DNA of 64,000 nt, taken from Bradyrhizobiaceae bacterium Ga0074131 (GTDB lineage: Bacteria > Pseudomonadota > Alphaproteobacteria > Rhizobiales > Xanthobacteraceae). This document shows positions 53,363 to 62,093 of this stretch, one piece after another. The notes beneath the pieces are model-generated. The model had not been told where the DNA came from and searched no databases. It saw nothing but the letters and a program-made list of their open reading frames with translations. The first letter of the stretch is position 1. Every line of letters begins with the position of its first letter. Made by a program: the position numbers and the translations under genes. Location: NCBI GenBank assembly GCA_001464035.1, contig LNEC01000019.1, positions 372,001 through 436,000 on the forward strand. The letters are read 5' to 3'.

Positions 53363-55222
53363 ATGGATGGGCTGGGCTCGACGATTGCATGGGGAAACGT
53401 GTCCGAGGACTTCGCGCTGTTCCGAACGCTCACCCCCGAACAGCGGCGCAAGGCCGTGCGCGCGATGGTTCGCCGGGATCTGGTGCGCGGGCAAATGCTG
53501 GTGGCGCAGGGCGAGGCTTCCGACGCGCTGTTCGTGGTGCTGCATGGGGCGCTTGCGGTCCGCAAGTCCGGCGATTCCGCGCCGATCGCCGAGCTTCGCG
53601 CCGGCGAACTGGTGGGCGAAATCGGTTTCTTCGCCAATGTCCCGCGCACCGCCGATGTGATTGCGATTCGCGACACCAGCGTCCTGGCGCTGACGCGCGC
53701 CGCCTATCACGAGCTGGCCGAGCATGCCCCGGCCATCGTCGAAGCGGTGCTGGCGGCGCTGGCGCTGCGCTTCGCCAGGGAGACCGCGCGCCTCATCCCG
53801 ATCCGCGCTTCGCCGACGCCGCGTACGGTGGCGCTGATCCCGGGCGGATACGAGCCGGTTCCGGAGGCCTTCGATCGCCGCCTGCGTGCGGGACTGGCGG
53901 CGACCGGCGCCGAGATCATCGATCCCGCCCGTCTCGAAACCATGTTTCCCGGCCGGGCGCTGGATTCGGCCGAGGTCACCGACTGGCTCAACCGGATCGA
54001 GCAGATCGCGCCGCTGGTGGTCTATCTCGGTGGCCGGGAAGATTCGGTGTGGACGCGCAAGGCCATTCGGCAGGCCGACATGGTGGTGTTCGTCACGCAC
54101 GGCAAGGCGCCCGCCGCCGGCGTGCCGACGGAGGTCGAGACCTTCGCCTGCAAGATCCATCCCGCAGCGGCCCGCCGTCTCGTTCGCATTCATGAGCGGC
54201 GCAGCGGCGAGGTCAGCGGCACCGCGGCCTGGCTCGCCCGCCTGCCCTGTTTCATGCATCACCATGTCGCGCTCGAGGATCAGGCCGATATCGACAGCCT
54301 GATCCGGTTCATGGGCGGACGCGCGCTCGGCTTCGTCGCGGCCGGTGGCGGCGCCTTCGGATCGGCGCATGTCGGCATCTACCGGGCATTCCGCGAGCGC
54401 GGCGTTGTGTTCGATATCTTCGTCGGTACTAGCGTCGGCTCGGCAATGGCCGCGGGTTTCGCCAAGAATCACGAGGCCGATCATCTCGAGCGCGGCACCC
54501 ATGAGATCTTCGTCAACAGCCGCAGTTTCCGGCGGCCGACCTGGCCGCGCTATGCCTTGCTGGATCACAAGGCGTTCGATCGCGCGCTCGCCGATCAATA
54601 CGGCCGGGACTGCCGGATCGAGGATTGCTGGCGGCCGTTCGCGGCGGTCGCGACCAATCTCTCCACCCACAATCTCGAATTGATCCGGTCGGGGCTGCTC
54701 TGGCAGGCGGTCCGCGCCTCCAGCGCGATCCCGGGACTGTTGCCGCCGTTCTACACGCCGGAGGGGGCGATGCTGGTCGATGGCTGCCTGATCGACAATG
54801 TTCCGCTCGCACAGATGCATCAACTGAAGAGCGGCCCCAATCTGGTGGTGCATTTCGGCGATCCCGCGGAAGAAATGTTCGACGTCGACTACGCCGAACT
54901 GCCCGGGCGGTTCGAACTCGCCATGGCGATGCTGACGCCGTTTCGCAGGAAGCTGCTGCCCGCGGCGCCGAGCGCGGTCAACGTGCTGTGGCGAAGCCTG
55001 GTGGCGCATCAGCGCTACGATACGCTGCCCACCGCGCCGCACGACCATGTGATGCGGCCGCCGTTCTCGCCCGACATCGGCGTCACCGAGTTCGAACGCC
55101 ATACCGAAATATACGAGGCGTCCTACCTTTGGGCCCGGGAGACGATCGCCGCGCTGGAGGCGGAAGGTGACCCGGCGATCGCCGCCATCCTCGCCACCAC
55201 CGGCACGGCCACCCGTCGATGA
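53363..55222 (+). CDS. Patatin-like phospholipase with N-terminal cyclic-nucleotide-binding domain
   Basis: A 619-residue multidomain protein of the NTE/Rv2565 type. Residues about 15-125 form a CNB domain (FRTLTPEQRRKAVRAMVRRDLVRGQMLVAQGEASDALFVVLHGALAV, RAGELVGEIGFF). A middle region about 140-310 (VVYLGGREDSVWTRKAIRQADMVV) links to the patatin domain, with FVAAGGGAFGSAHVGIYRAFRERG, VGTSVGSAMAAGFAK (nucleophile Ser357) and LVDGCLIDNVPL (Asp473, normally DGG/DGA). Such proteins release fatty acids from lysophospholipids. The ATG at 53363 is preferred to a TTG at 53333. Confidence 0.9.
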   Translation: MDGLGSTIAWGNVSEDFALFRTLTPEQRRKAVRAMVRRDLVRGQMLVAQGEASDALFVVLHGALAVRKSGDSAPIAELRAGELVGEIGFFANVPRTADVIAIRDTSVLALTRAAYHELAEHAPAIVEAVLAALALRFARETARLIPIRASPTPRTVALIPGGYEPVPEAFDRRLRAGLAATGAEIIDPARLETMFPGRALDSAEVTDWLNRIEQIAPLVVYLGGREDSVWTRKAIRQADMVVFVTHGKAPAAGVPTEVETFACKIHPAAARRLVRIHERRSGEVSGTAAWLARLPCFMHHHVALEDQADIDSLIRFMGGRALGFVAAGGGAFGSAHVGIYRAFRERGVVFDIFVGTSVGSAMAAGFAKNHEADHLERGTHEIFVNSRSFRRPTWPRYALLDHKAFDRALADQYGRDCRIEDCWRPFAAVATNLSTHNLELIRSGLLWQAVRASSAIPGLLPPFYTPEGAMLVDGCLIDNVPLAQMHQLKSGPNLVVHFGDPAEEMFDVDYAELPGRFELAMAMLTPFRRKLLPAAPSAVNVLWRSLVAHQRYDTLPTAPHDHVMRPPFSPDIGVTEFERHTEIYEASYLWARETIAALEAEGDPAIAAILATTGTATRR

Positions 55223-55542
55223 CATCCGAGGGCCATGCTGTCGGCCATGTCCCGACGCAATCCGGCCTCACGACCGCAACCACCTGTGATGATGATCCCA
55301 AGGCGTTATCCCGCATGATCGCTTCCAACATCGAGCCCTTGGCCCGCGAGATGGCCGAGCGAATCTGCCGCCGCAGCGGCATGGCGGAGGCCGAGGTCCC
55401 GCGCTGGGTCGATCTGCACTGGCCCTGCGCCGCCGCCATGCTGGAAACCGGCGTGATGGATGAGCGCGGCGAATGGGTCGAGGACAAGGACGTCCGTTTG
55501 GGCATGGAGGCCTATCGCGAGCGGCTCAAGGGACCGACATGA
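55219..55542 (+). CDS. Hypothetical protein, 107 aa, coupled to the patatin gene
   Basis: A small protein with a Ser/Thr-rich N-terminus and a helical core (ALSRMIASNIEPLAREMAERICRRSGMAEAEVPRWVDLHWPCAAAMLETGVMDERGEWVEDKDVRLGMEAYRERL). No signal peptide. Its ATG overlaps the patatin stop by four bases (ATGA), so the two are coupled and probably work together. I recall conserved hypotheticals of this type after such lipases, with no function assigned. Confidence 0.75.
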   Translation: MTSEGHAVGHVPTQSGLTTATTCDDDPKALSRMIASNIEPLAREMAERICRRSGMAEAEVPRWVDLHWPCAAAMLETGVMDERGEWVEDKDVRLGMEAYRERLKGPT

Positions 55543-55666
55543 GATAGCGAGCGCCATCGCGGCCAGCGCCTGCACGGGCCGCCAAGCCGATTGTTCCGCC
55601 GGACCCAGCCTGTAAGCTGCTGCCCGAGAAAATCGCGCGGCGAAGCCGCCTGCAGGGAGAAATGGC

Positions 55667-56746
55667 ATGCGTCCGCTGGAATTCGGCTGGTACCTGCCCA
55701 CCCATGGCGACACCACGGCCTATGGCGTGCCGGACGCCCAGGTACCGGGATCGCCCGAATTGTGCGACCGGGTGGTGCAGGCCGCGGAGGCGGCGGGTTT
55801 CGAGTATCTGCTGATCCCGGTCGGCTCGGTGTGCTGGGAGGCCTGGATCACCGGCGCGTTCATGGCGGCGCGGTCCTCGAAGATCAAGCCGCTGATCGCG
55901 GCGCGGCCGGGCTACATCAATCCGGTGCTGCTGGCCAAGATGATCTCGACCTTTGACCAGATGTCGGGCGGGCGCATCTGCATCAACCTGATCGCCGGCC
56001 AGAACGAAAGCGAGGTCGAGGCTGAAGGCGTGCGCTACGCCAAGGAAGAGCGTTACGCGCTGATGGAGGAGGAGGTTTCGATCCTGAAAGCGTTGTGGAC
56101 CACCCGCGGTCCGCTGCATTTCGAGGGCAAGTTCCACACCCTGTCGGGCGCCCATATCAGGCCGCGCCCGCTGCAGCAGCCGTTCCCGAAATTCTATCTC
56201 GGCGGCGGCTCGCGGCCGGCCTGGGAAATGTCGGCGAAGCATTCGGACGTGCACCTGTTCTGGGGCGACCTGCCGCAGCGTATCGCCGAGAACATCGCCG
56301 AGATCAGGGGGATGGCGCAGGCCTACGGCCGCGAAAACACCATCGGCTTCGGCATGCGCCTGCAGGTGATCTGCCGCGAAAACGAAGCGGACGCGTGGCA
56401 GGCCGCCGACGTGCTGGTGCGCGACGCCACCGAGCGGCAGAAGCAGGAGATGAAGACGCTCTACAACACGTCGGAGGCGAACCGGCGTGTGCAGGAGCTT
56501 GCCCGTGAGCACGGCGATCTCTTGACGCCGCATCTGTGGACCGGCATCACCAAGGTGCGGCCCGGCGCGGGCATCGCGGTGGTCGGCGATCCCAGGCAAT
56601 GCGCCGACACCTTCCAGCAGTTCATCGACGCCGGCTGCCATTCGTTCTGCCTGTCGGGCTATCTGCACGACGAGGAAGCCGAGCGGTTTGGCCGGCTGAT
56701 CCGCCCGATTCTGGCCGAGAACAATCGCGGCCGGCTGGCGGCGTGA
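55667..56746 (+). CDS. LLM class flavin-dependent monooxygenase (SsuD-like)
   Basis: A 359-residue TIM-barrel flavoenzyme. Visible: FGWYLPTHGDTTAYGVPDAQ near the N-terminus, FMAARSSKIKPLIAARPGYINPVLLAKMISTFDQMSGGRICINLIAGQNESEVEAEG (phosphate and flavin contacts) and the long helical C-terminal half. Members include alkanesulfonate and dimethyl-sulfone monooxygenases that need a reduced FMN partner. No ssuE or ssuABC is adjacent, so the substrate is open. GGGAGAAATGGC precedes the ATG. Confidence 0.88.
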   Translation: MRPLEFGWYLPTHGDTTAYGVPDAQVPGSPELCDRVVQAAEAAGFEYLLIPVGSVCWEAWITGAFMAARSSKIKPLIAARPGYINPVLLAKMISTFDQMSGGRICINLIAGQNESEVEAEGVRYAKEERYALMEEEVSILKALWTTRGPLHFEGKFHTLSGAHIRPRPLQQPFPKFYLGGGSRPAWEMSAKHSDVHLFWGDLPQRIAENIAEIRGMAQAYGRENTIGFGMRLQVICRENEADAWQAADVLVRDATERQKQEMKTLYNTSEANRRVQELAREHGDLLTPHLWTGITKVRPGAGIAVVGDPRQCADTFQQFIDAGCHSFCLSGYLHDEEAERFGRLIRPILAENNRGRLAA

Positions 56747-56845
56747 GACCGTGGCCGATCAGACGTGGCAAAGTCCCCGCGATGCGGGGCAGCTGGCTTG
56801 ATCGAAGTCAAGGCGGCAAATGCGAAGGTCAGGCACTTATATTAC

Positions 56846-57142
56846 ATGGCATTCTACAGATTTCAGGTCTGCGATCCGATCAAGCCGATCGATGGCCACG
56901 GCCATGACGCGGCGGCGTTGGCTGATGATATTGACGCGATGTTGTTCGCAGCCGGTATCGTTCAACGGCTGGTCCTGGAACATCCATCGGTTCCCCGAAA
57001 CTGGACGATCAGAATTTTCGAGGGTGCGCGCCGGGTCGGCGTGCTTCCCTTCGAGGCTGGCCTCAAGGTCCTGGTGAGACCGCGCTGGATCGGGGACCAG
57101 CCGGTTGAGCTGCAAGAAGCCTGGCGCCAGGGCCTCGGCTAG
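56846..57142 (+). CDS. Hypothetical protein, 98 aa
   Basis: A small protein MAFYRFQVCDPIKPIDGHGHDAAALADDIDAMLFAAGIVQRLVLEHPSVPRNWTIRIFEGARRVGVLPFEAGL. The N-terminal strand followed by a long helix and a beta hairpin resembles the DUF6894-like small proteins, but I am not sure. A longer frame to 56765 is possible. Its stop overlaps the convergent YccF stop by two bases. Function unknown. Confidence 0.55.
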   Translation: MAFYRFQVCDPIKPIDGHGHDAAALADDIDAMLFAAGIVQRLVLEHPSVPRNWTIRIFEGARRVGVLPFEAGLKVLVRPRWIGDQPVELQEAWRQGLG

Positions 57143-57543
57143 GCCGGCACGATCACCTTGCCGATCGGCCAGAGCGCGATGCCGGCGAGTTTGACATGCG
57201 CCCAGGCGAAGGGAATGCCGATGATGGTCACCGCCAGAATGGCTGCGGTGACGATGTGTCCGAGCGCCAGCCACCAGCCCGCCAGCACCAGCCAGATCAG
57301 GTTGCCGATCAGGCCGAGCGGGCCGGTGCCGATGTCGGACTGGCCGGTGACCTCGTCGCGCCGCACCGCTCTCGAGCCGAACGGCAGCAGGGTATAGACG
57401 GCGATGTTGAACGCCGCCCTTGCCCAGGGCAGGCCGATGATGGTGATGGCCATGACCACGGCGGCGATCATCCAGCCCGCGGCCATCCAGGCGCCGCCGA
57501 GAAGAATCCAGAAAATGTTCAGCAGGATGGAAACAGGTTGCAT
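57139..57543 (-). CDS. YccF domain-containing membrane protein (DUF307)
   Basis: A 134-residue inner-membrane protein with two copies of the YccF motif: LLNIFWILLGGAWMAAGWMIAAVVMAITIIGLPWARAAFNIAVYTLLPFGS and IGNLIWLVLAGWWLALGHIVTAAILAVTIIGIPFAWAHVKLAGIALWPIGKVI. About four transmembrane helices. YccF has no firm function but occurs widely with small ion or pH stress genes. It overlaps the convergent hypothetical gene by its stop codon. Confidence 0.9.
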   Translation of the reverse strand: MQPVSILLNIFWILLGGAWMAAGWMIAAVVMAITIIGLPWARAAFNIAVYTLLPFGSRAVRRDEVTGQSDIGTGPLGLIGNLIWLVLAGWWLALGHIVTAAILAVTIIGIPFAWAHVKLAGIALWPIGKVIVPA

Positions 57544-57620
57544 GCGGGTACTTCGAAGTTCGAGGAATGCGCGCTGACGAGGCCTATGGCGTTATGTCGG
57601 ACCATCATATGAATTTGCGG

Positions 57621-58106
57621 CTAATCCGCGATCCGGACCTCGCCCTCGATTTCCACCGGCATCCCGAACGGCAACTCGGCCATGCCGACCGCGCTGCGGG
57701 CGTGGGCGCCAGCCTCGGGCCCCCAGAGTTCGAGGATGAGGTCAGAGAAGCCGTTGATGACGGCGGGTTGCTGGACGAAACCGGGCGCCGAGTTGACCAT
57801 GCCGAAGATGCGCACCCAGTGCGAAATGCGGTCGAGGTCGCCGAGCGCGCGCGCGAGATTGCCCAGCATCGACAGCGCCGTGAGGCGTGCTGCGAAATAG
57901 CCCTGCTCGAGAGTCAGCTCGCCGCCGACCTTGCCGAGCGGTTTTGCGAGCGGCCCTTCGGGGCTCTGCGGTCCGTGTCCGGCAATCACGGCGCGGTTTC
58001 CGATCAGGCGGACATTGACGAAGGGCAGGACCACGCCGGGCGGCGGCGTGAACGTCGGCGGCAGGATCAAGCCGAGAGCGGCGAGGCGGGATTCGATGTT
58101 GGACAT
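57621..58106 (-). CDS. RidA family protein (reactive enamine/imine deaminase type)
   Basis: A 161-residue RidA-fold protein of the longer (RutC/YjgH-like) group: MSNIESRLAALGLILPPTFTPPPGVVLPFVNVRLIGNRAVIAGHGPQSPEG at the N-terminus and QGYFAARLTALSMLGNLARALGDLDRISHWVRIFGMVNSAPGFV in the core. RidA proteins hydrolyse reactive enamines from PLP enzymes. The start at ATG 58106 is used because the 12 upstream codons (to 58142) are Cys/His-rich and unlike the family. No PLP enzyme gene is adjacent. Confidence 0.88.
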   Translation of the reverse strand: MSNIESRLAALGLILPPTFTPPPGVVLPFVNVRLIGNRAVIAGHGPQSPEGPLAKPLGKVGGELTLEQGYFAARLTALSMLGNLARALGDLDRISHWVRIFGMVNSAPGFVQQPAVINGFSDLILELWGPEAGAHARSAVGMAELPFGMPVEIEGEVRIAD

Positions 58107-58231
58107 GACGGACTCATGGCAGGAAAGATGCTCGTGACGCACGGGGCGCGTCGCGCAAGATGCTGAGCCTGGTTTAGACCATGCTGCCGCGGTGCGACAT
58201 CATGCGTGCGAAAAAATATCCACGGCCGGGT

Positions 58232-60400
58232 TCAGGTGTGGGCCTGTTCTGCTGCACTGACAGGCATTTCGAGCAGGGCTCCCAGCATCGCCGGCGAATT
58301 GAGAACGGCGAATGTCTCGCGCTGTTTCAGAAACTGGATGGCCTCCTCCAGGTTTTCGGCGTCCTCGATCTTGGCCCGCGCCACCGCGAGGTGCAGGTTG
58401 ACCTGGCCCCGGGCGCGCCTGCCGTCAACGGGCAGGTTGTCCAAATGGGCTTGCAGCAGCCCAGCGTCGTTGTGCAGTTCCAGAAGAGGGGAGTTGATCG
58501 CGGCCTGCGAGGCCGCCGCCAGTTGATTGGCACGAACCAGCACATCCGGCGGCGATGTCTGCTCGGGGGTCGCAAACAGCCGGGGAGGGCGGCCGGGTCT
58601 GCCTGTTGTCGATGACAGCAGCGCGATCGGAATCGCCAGCAGCAGGCCGCCAATGACCGGCGCCATCCACAGCAACAGGGGCCATGACACCACATAGGCA
58701 GTGATGGCCATCACGATGCCGAACAGCGTTGGCAGCGTGTATCTGCGCACCGTCTCGCCGCGCGGTACGCCGCCATCGTCGCGGCGCTGGACCTGCCAGC
58801 CGGCATCGCGTCCCAGCAGAATTTCTCCGACGGCGGTGGACTGGAAGACCATCATCACGGGCGCGATCAGGCCGGACAGCAGGGTTTCGATGAAGATGCC
58901 TGCCAGGGCGATGAAACCTCCGCCAAAAAGCTTGCGGTTCTCGCGCTGCGTCAGCAGCAGCAGGAAGGCCAGCAGCTTCGGAACGATCAGCAATCCCATC
59001 GTGGCGAGGAAAACCCACGCGGCGAGAACGGGGTCCTGCGCGGGCCATTGCGGAAACAGCGAAAATCCTTTCGGAAAATACTCCGGCCTGACGAACTGCG
59101 CCTGCAGCGATATCAGGATTCCGAACGCCAGAAAGATCAGCCAGAGCGGCGCGGTCAGATACGATCCGATGCCGGTCAGCAGGTGCAGCCGCGACACCCA
59201 ATGCAGGCGCCGTGCCGGCAGAACCGCCAGATGCTGCAGGTTGCCCTGACACCATCGGCGGTCGCGCGCGGCGAAATCCAGCAGCGAAGGCGGGCATTCC
59301 TCGAAGCTGCCGCCGAGTGCCGGCGCCATATGGACGGCCCATCCTGCGCGCCGCATCAAGGCAGCTTCGACGAAATCGTGGCTGAGAATATGTCCGCCAA
59401 ACGGCTTGCGGCCGCGCAACTCGGGCAGGCCTGCGTCCTGTGCGAACGCGCGCACCCGAATGATGGCGTTGTGCCCCCAGTAGTTGCCCTCGGAGCCGTG
59501 CCACCAGGCGATCCCGGCGGCGATCAGCGGACCGTAGAGCCGTCCGGCAAACTGCTGCAAGCGCGCGAACAGTGTTCGGGCATTGACCGTGATCGGCAGC
59601 GTCTGAATCAGAGCGACGCCGGGATGCCGCTCCATGGCGGCGGCCAGTCGCACGATGGTGTCCCCCGTCATCAGGCTGTCGGCATCGAGGATGATCATGT
59701 GATCATAGCTTCCGCCGAACCGCTTCACCCAGTCCTCGATATTGCCGGACTTTCGTGCCGTGTTGGCGGGGCGATGACGGTAGAAAAGCCGGTCGGCGCC
59801 GGCTTCGCGGCGAAGCTGCAGGAAGCATTTCTCTTCCGCAATCCAGAGCGAAGGGTCGGTGGTGTCGCTCAGCACGTACCAGTCGAACTGCCGCGCGCTT
59901 GCCGTTTTGCCGACCGACTCATAGATCGCGCGCAGCCGCGCCATGACCCGGTAGGGGTCCTCGTTGTAGGTCGGCAGCAGCATCGCATTGCGGCTGCGGA
60001 CCTGCGGAAGCGGCGCGCTGGCGTCGATTTCCAACTCGTCGCGCTTGCGGAAGAGCAACACGAAGAATCCCGCCAGCGAGGACGTGAACGAGAATGCGAT
60101 CCAGGCGAACAGCAGAACGAACAGAACCAGCACGGTCGCTTCCAGGGTGGTGATGCCGCCTACCTGCAGGACCTGGTACATCTGGTAACAGCCACCGAGC
60201 GTCAGCGCCGCGGTGCCGATGAAAATGTAAGCGCGGCGAAGTATGACGGACTTCGGGCCGATTTCGTGCCCGCTTGTCGGCCTGCGAAAGTCACGCAAAG
60301 ACTGCGTCGGCATATCGAGCCTGGATTCGGGCGGCAGGAATCGGTCGCGTCGGCGGCCGCCGGGGAGTAGCTCCGGAGGATGAGATGTCAGGGTGTCCAT
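58232..60400 (-). CDS. opgH: Glucans biosynthesis glucosyltransferase MdoH/OpgH
   Basis: A 722-residue inner-membrane glycosyltransferase that builds the glucan backbone of osmoregulated periplasmic glucans and passes it across the membrane. The GT2 catalytic core shows LLPTYNEDPYRVMARLRAIYE, VLSDTTDPSLW, DHMIILDADSLM (DxD-like) and the processivity motif RDRRWCQGNLQHL. Several membrane segments lie on both sides (for example SVILRRAYIFIGTAALTLGG and WVFLATMGLLIVPKLLAFLLLL). The start is set by the usual length; it overlaps opgG by 13 bases (60388-60400). Confidence 0.95.
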   Translation of the reverse strand: MDTLTSHPPELLPGGRRRDRFLPPESRLDMPTQSLRDFRRPTSGHEIGPKSVILRRAYIFIGTAALTLGGCYQMYQVLQVGGITTLEATVLVLFVLLFAWIAFSFTSSLAGFFVLLFRKRDELEIDASAPLPQVRSRNAMLLPTYNEDPYRVMARLRAIYESVGKTASARQFDWYVLSDTTDPSLWIAEEKCFLQLRREAGADRLFYRHRPANTARKSGNIEDWVKRFGGSYDHMIILDADSLMTGDTIVRLAAAMERHPGVALIQTLPITVNARTLFARLQQFAGRLYGPLIAAGIAWWHGSEGNYWGHNAIIRVRAFAQDAGLPELRGRKPFGGHILSHDFVEAALMRRAGWAVHMAPALGGSFEECPPSLLDFAARDRRWCQGNLQHLAVLPARRLHWVSRLHLLTGIGSYLTAPLWLIFLAFGILISLQAQFVRPEYFPKGFSLFPQWPAQDPVLAAWVFLATMGLLIVPKLLAFLLLLTQRENRKLFGGGFIALAGIFIETLLSGLIAPVMMVFQSTAVGEILLGRDAGWQVQRRDDGGVPRGETVRRYTLPTLFGIVMAITAYVVSWPLLLWMAPVIGGLLLAIPIALLSSTTGRPGRPPRLFATPEQTSPPDVLVRANQLAAASQAAINSPLLELHNDAGLLQAHLDNLPVDGRRARGQVNLHLAVARAKIEDAENLEEAIQFLKQRETFAVLNSPAMLGALLEMPVSAAEQAHT

Positions 60401-61902
60401 CGATAAATCCAGACCTCGGAAACCGCGTCGTTGTCCTGCATCAGCGATGCCCGGATCTCGACCGGAACCTGCTCCTTGACCGACAGTTCGAAGCTCAGCC
60501 TCCAGCCACCAGTCGCAGGGTTTGGCTGGGTGACGATGTTCTGAACCTTGGCTTTTTCAGCCGTGACGACGCCACGGATCTTGCTGGGATCGACGAGCTT
60601 CAGTTTTTCGCCGACCAGATCGAGCACGAACAGCTTGGTGTTTTCTCCCCGCGCGCCGACGCCGGTGCGCACGAATCGTGCGAGCGATGTGGACTTCGGA
60701 TTGTCCGGTCCCCAATGCAGCCGATAGGTGTAGGTATGTTCGCCCTTGGCCAGCAGCGGCGTCTTGGGAAGCCAGAAGGCGGCGATATTGTCGTTGACTT
60801 CTTCCTTGGTGGGAATTTCGATCAACTGCACCGAGCCCGCGCCCCAGTCGCCGATCGGTTCGGCCCACAGGCTCGGCCGCCGCTCGAAGCCGGATTCGAT
60901 GTCCTGATACGCGGCAAAGTCCTTCTGCCGCTGCATCAATCCGAATCCGTGAGGGTTCAAATCGGAGAACGTGCTGATCTGGAGGTCGCGCGGATTTTGA
61001 AGGGGGCGCCACAGTTCCTCGCCCCTGCCGTTGAGGATGGCGAGGCCGTCGGAATCATGCACCGAGGGACGAAAGTCATCGACGTCGATCCGGTCGTTGG
61101 GCCCGAAGAAGAACATGCTGGTCATCGGCGCCAGCCCGACATGTTCGAGGTTCAACCTCGGATAGATGGCCATTTCCACGTCGAACACGGTGGTCTCGCC
61201 CGGCCTTATCGTGAAGCGGTAGGCCGCCGCCGCGCTCTCGCTGTCCAGCAGAGCGTGCACAACGATGGAACGGGCATTTGCCGCCGGCTTCTCGATCCAG
61301 AACGCCTTGAACTGCGGAAATTCCTCGCCCTTGGCCTGGCCGGTGTTGATCGAAAGCCCGCGCGCCGAGAGACCATACTGCTCTCCTTTTCCGACAGCCC
61401 GGAAGTAGCTCGCCCCGAGGAAGACGCAAACTTCATCGTAGTAATCCGGCCGGTTGATCGGGGCGTGAAGACGAAAGCCTCCGAAACCGAGATCGCCCCC
61501 CGGCCTGGGCGGCGGCGTATCGCCGAACGAGAAGCTGTCCGGCTGATAGATGATCCGGGACGCCTGGCCGTTGGCGACTTCATAGATGTCGACCCGGTTG
61601 GTGTAGAGGAAGCCGCGATGGAAGAACTGCACCTCAAAGGGCAGTTTTTCGCCGCGCCACAGCGCGCGGTCCGGCAAGAACCGGATGGCGCGGTAACGGT
61701 CATAGTTGAGGTCCTTCAGGTTGTCCGGCAGCTTGCTGTCCGGCGCCTTGAACGGTTTGCTGGCGGCATCCCGCGCCAGCTGCCGAACGCTGGCCCGCTC
61801 GAAGGGCGTGGCTTGAGCGTTCGCAGGTGTGAAAAACCCGCGCGCGGACGCCGCTGCCAGCGGCAACGCAGCTGAAACCTGAAGAAAATCCCGACGGTTC
61901 AC
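60388..61902 (-). CDS. opgG: Periplasmic glucan biosynthesis protein (OpgG/OpgD family)
   Basis: A 504-residue protein with a twin-arginine signal (NRRDFLQVSAALPLAAASARGFFTPANA) and the MdoG domain: FERASVRQLARDAASKPFKAPDSKLPDNLKDLNYDRYRAIRFLPDRALW and later LWAEPIGDWGAGSVQLIEIPTKEEVNDNIAAFWLPKTPL. It works with OpgH in periplasmic glucan synthesis; the Tat signal is more typical of OpgD, so the choice of G or D is not firm. GGAGG six bases upstream of GTG 61902 decides the start over ATG 61929. The 3' end overlaps opgH by 13 bases. Confidence 0.9.
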   Translation of the reverse strand: MNRRDFLQVSAALPLAAASARGFFTPANAQATPFERASVRQLARDAASKPFKAPDSKLPDNLKDLNYDRYRAIRFLPDRALWRGEKLPFEVQFFHRGFLYTNRVDIYEVANGQASRIIYQPDSFSFGDTPPPRPGGDLGFGGFRLHAPINRPDYYDEVCVFLGASYFRAVGKGEQYGLSARGLSINTGQAKGEEFPQFKAFWIEKPAANARSIVVHALLDSESAAAAYRFTIRPGETTVFDVEMAIYPRLNLEHVGLAPMTSMFFFGPNDRIDVDDFRPSVHDSDGLAILNGRGEELWRPLQNPRDLQISTFSDLNPHGFGLMQRQKDFAAYQDIESGFERRPSLWAEPIGDWGAGSVQLIEIPTKEEVNDNIAAFWLPKTPLLAKGEHTYTYRLHWGPDNPKSTSLARFVRTGVGARGENTKLFVLDLVGEKLKLVDPSKIRGVVTAEKAKVQNIVTQPNPATGGWRLSFELSVKEQVPVEIRASLMQDNDAVSEVWIYRWTP

Positions 61903-62093
61903 GAAGCCTCCACGGAACGACGCGTGCAACGGAAGGAAACTCCGCTCGGCCCGTCAGGTTCCGTGGCGGGAACCGGTATCTGGCCTCGGTTTTCGAGTCG
62001 ATAGTTCAGCAGGCACCGGCGCCGATATAAGTTGCCGCCGGCAGATCAAATTACCTTACAGGACACGGGAAGCCCGACAGGACCACAACGGGT

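Noticed and set aside
53297..55225. 642-codon minus-strand reading antisense to the patatin gene
   Set aside because: Arg/Ala/Gly-rich shadow frame without motifs; the plus-strand gene has clear CNB and patatin domains.
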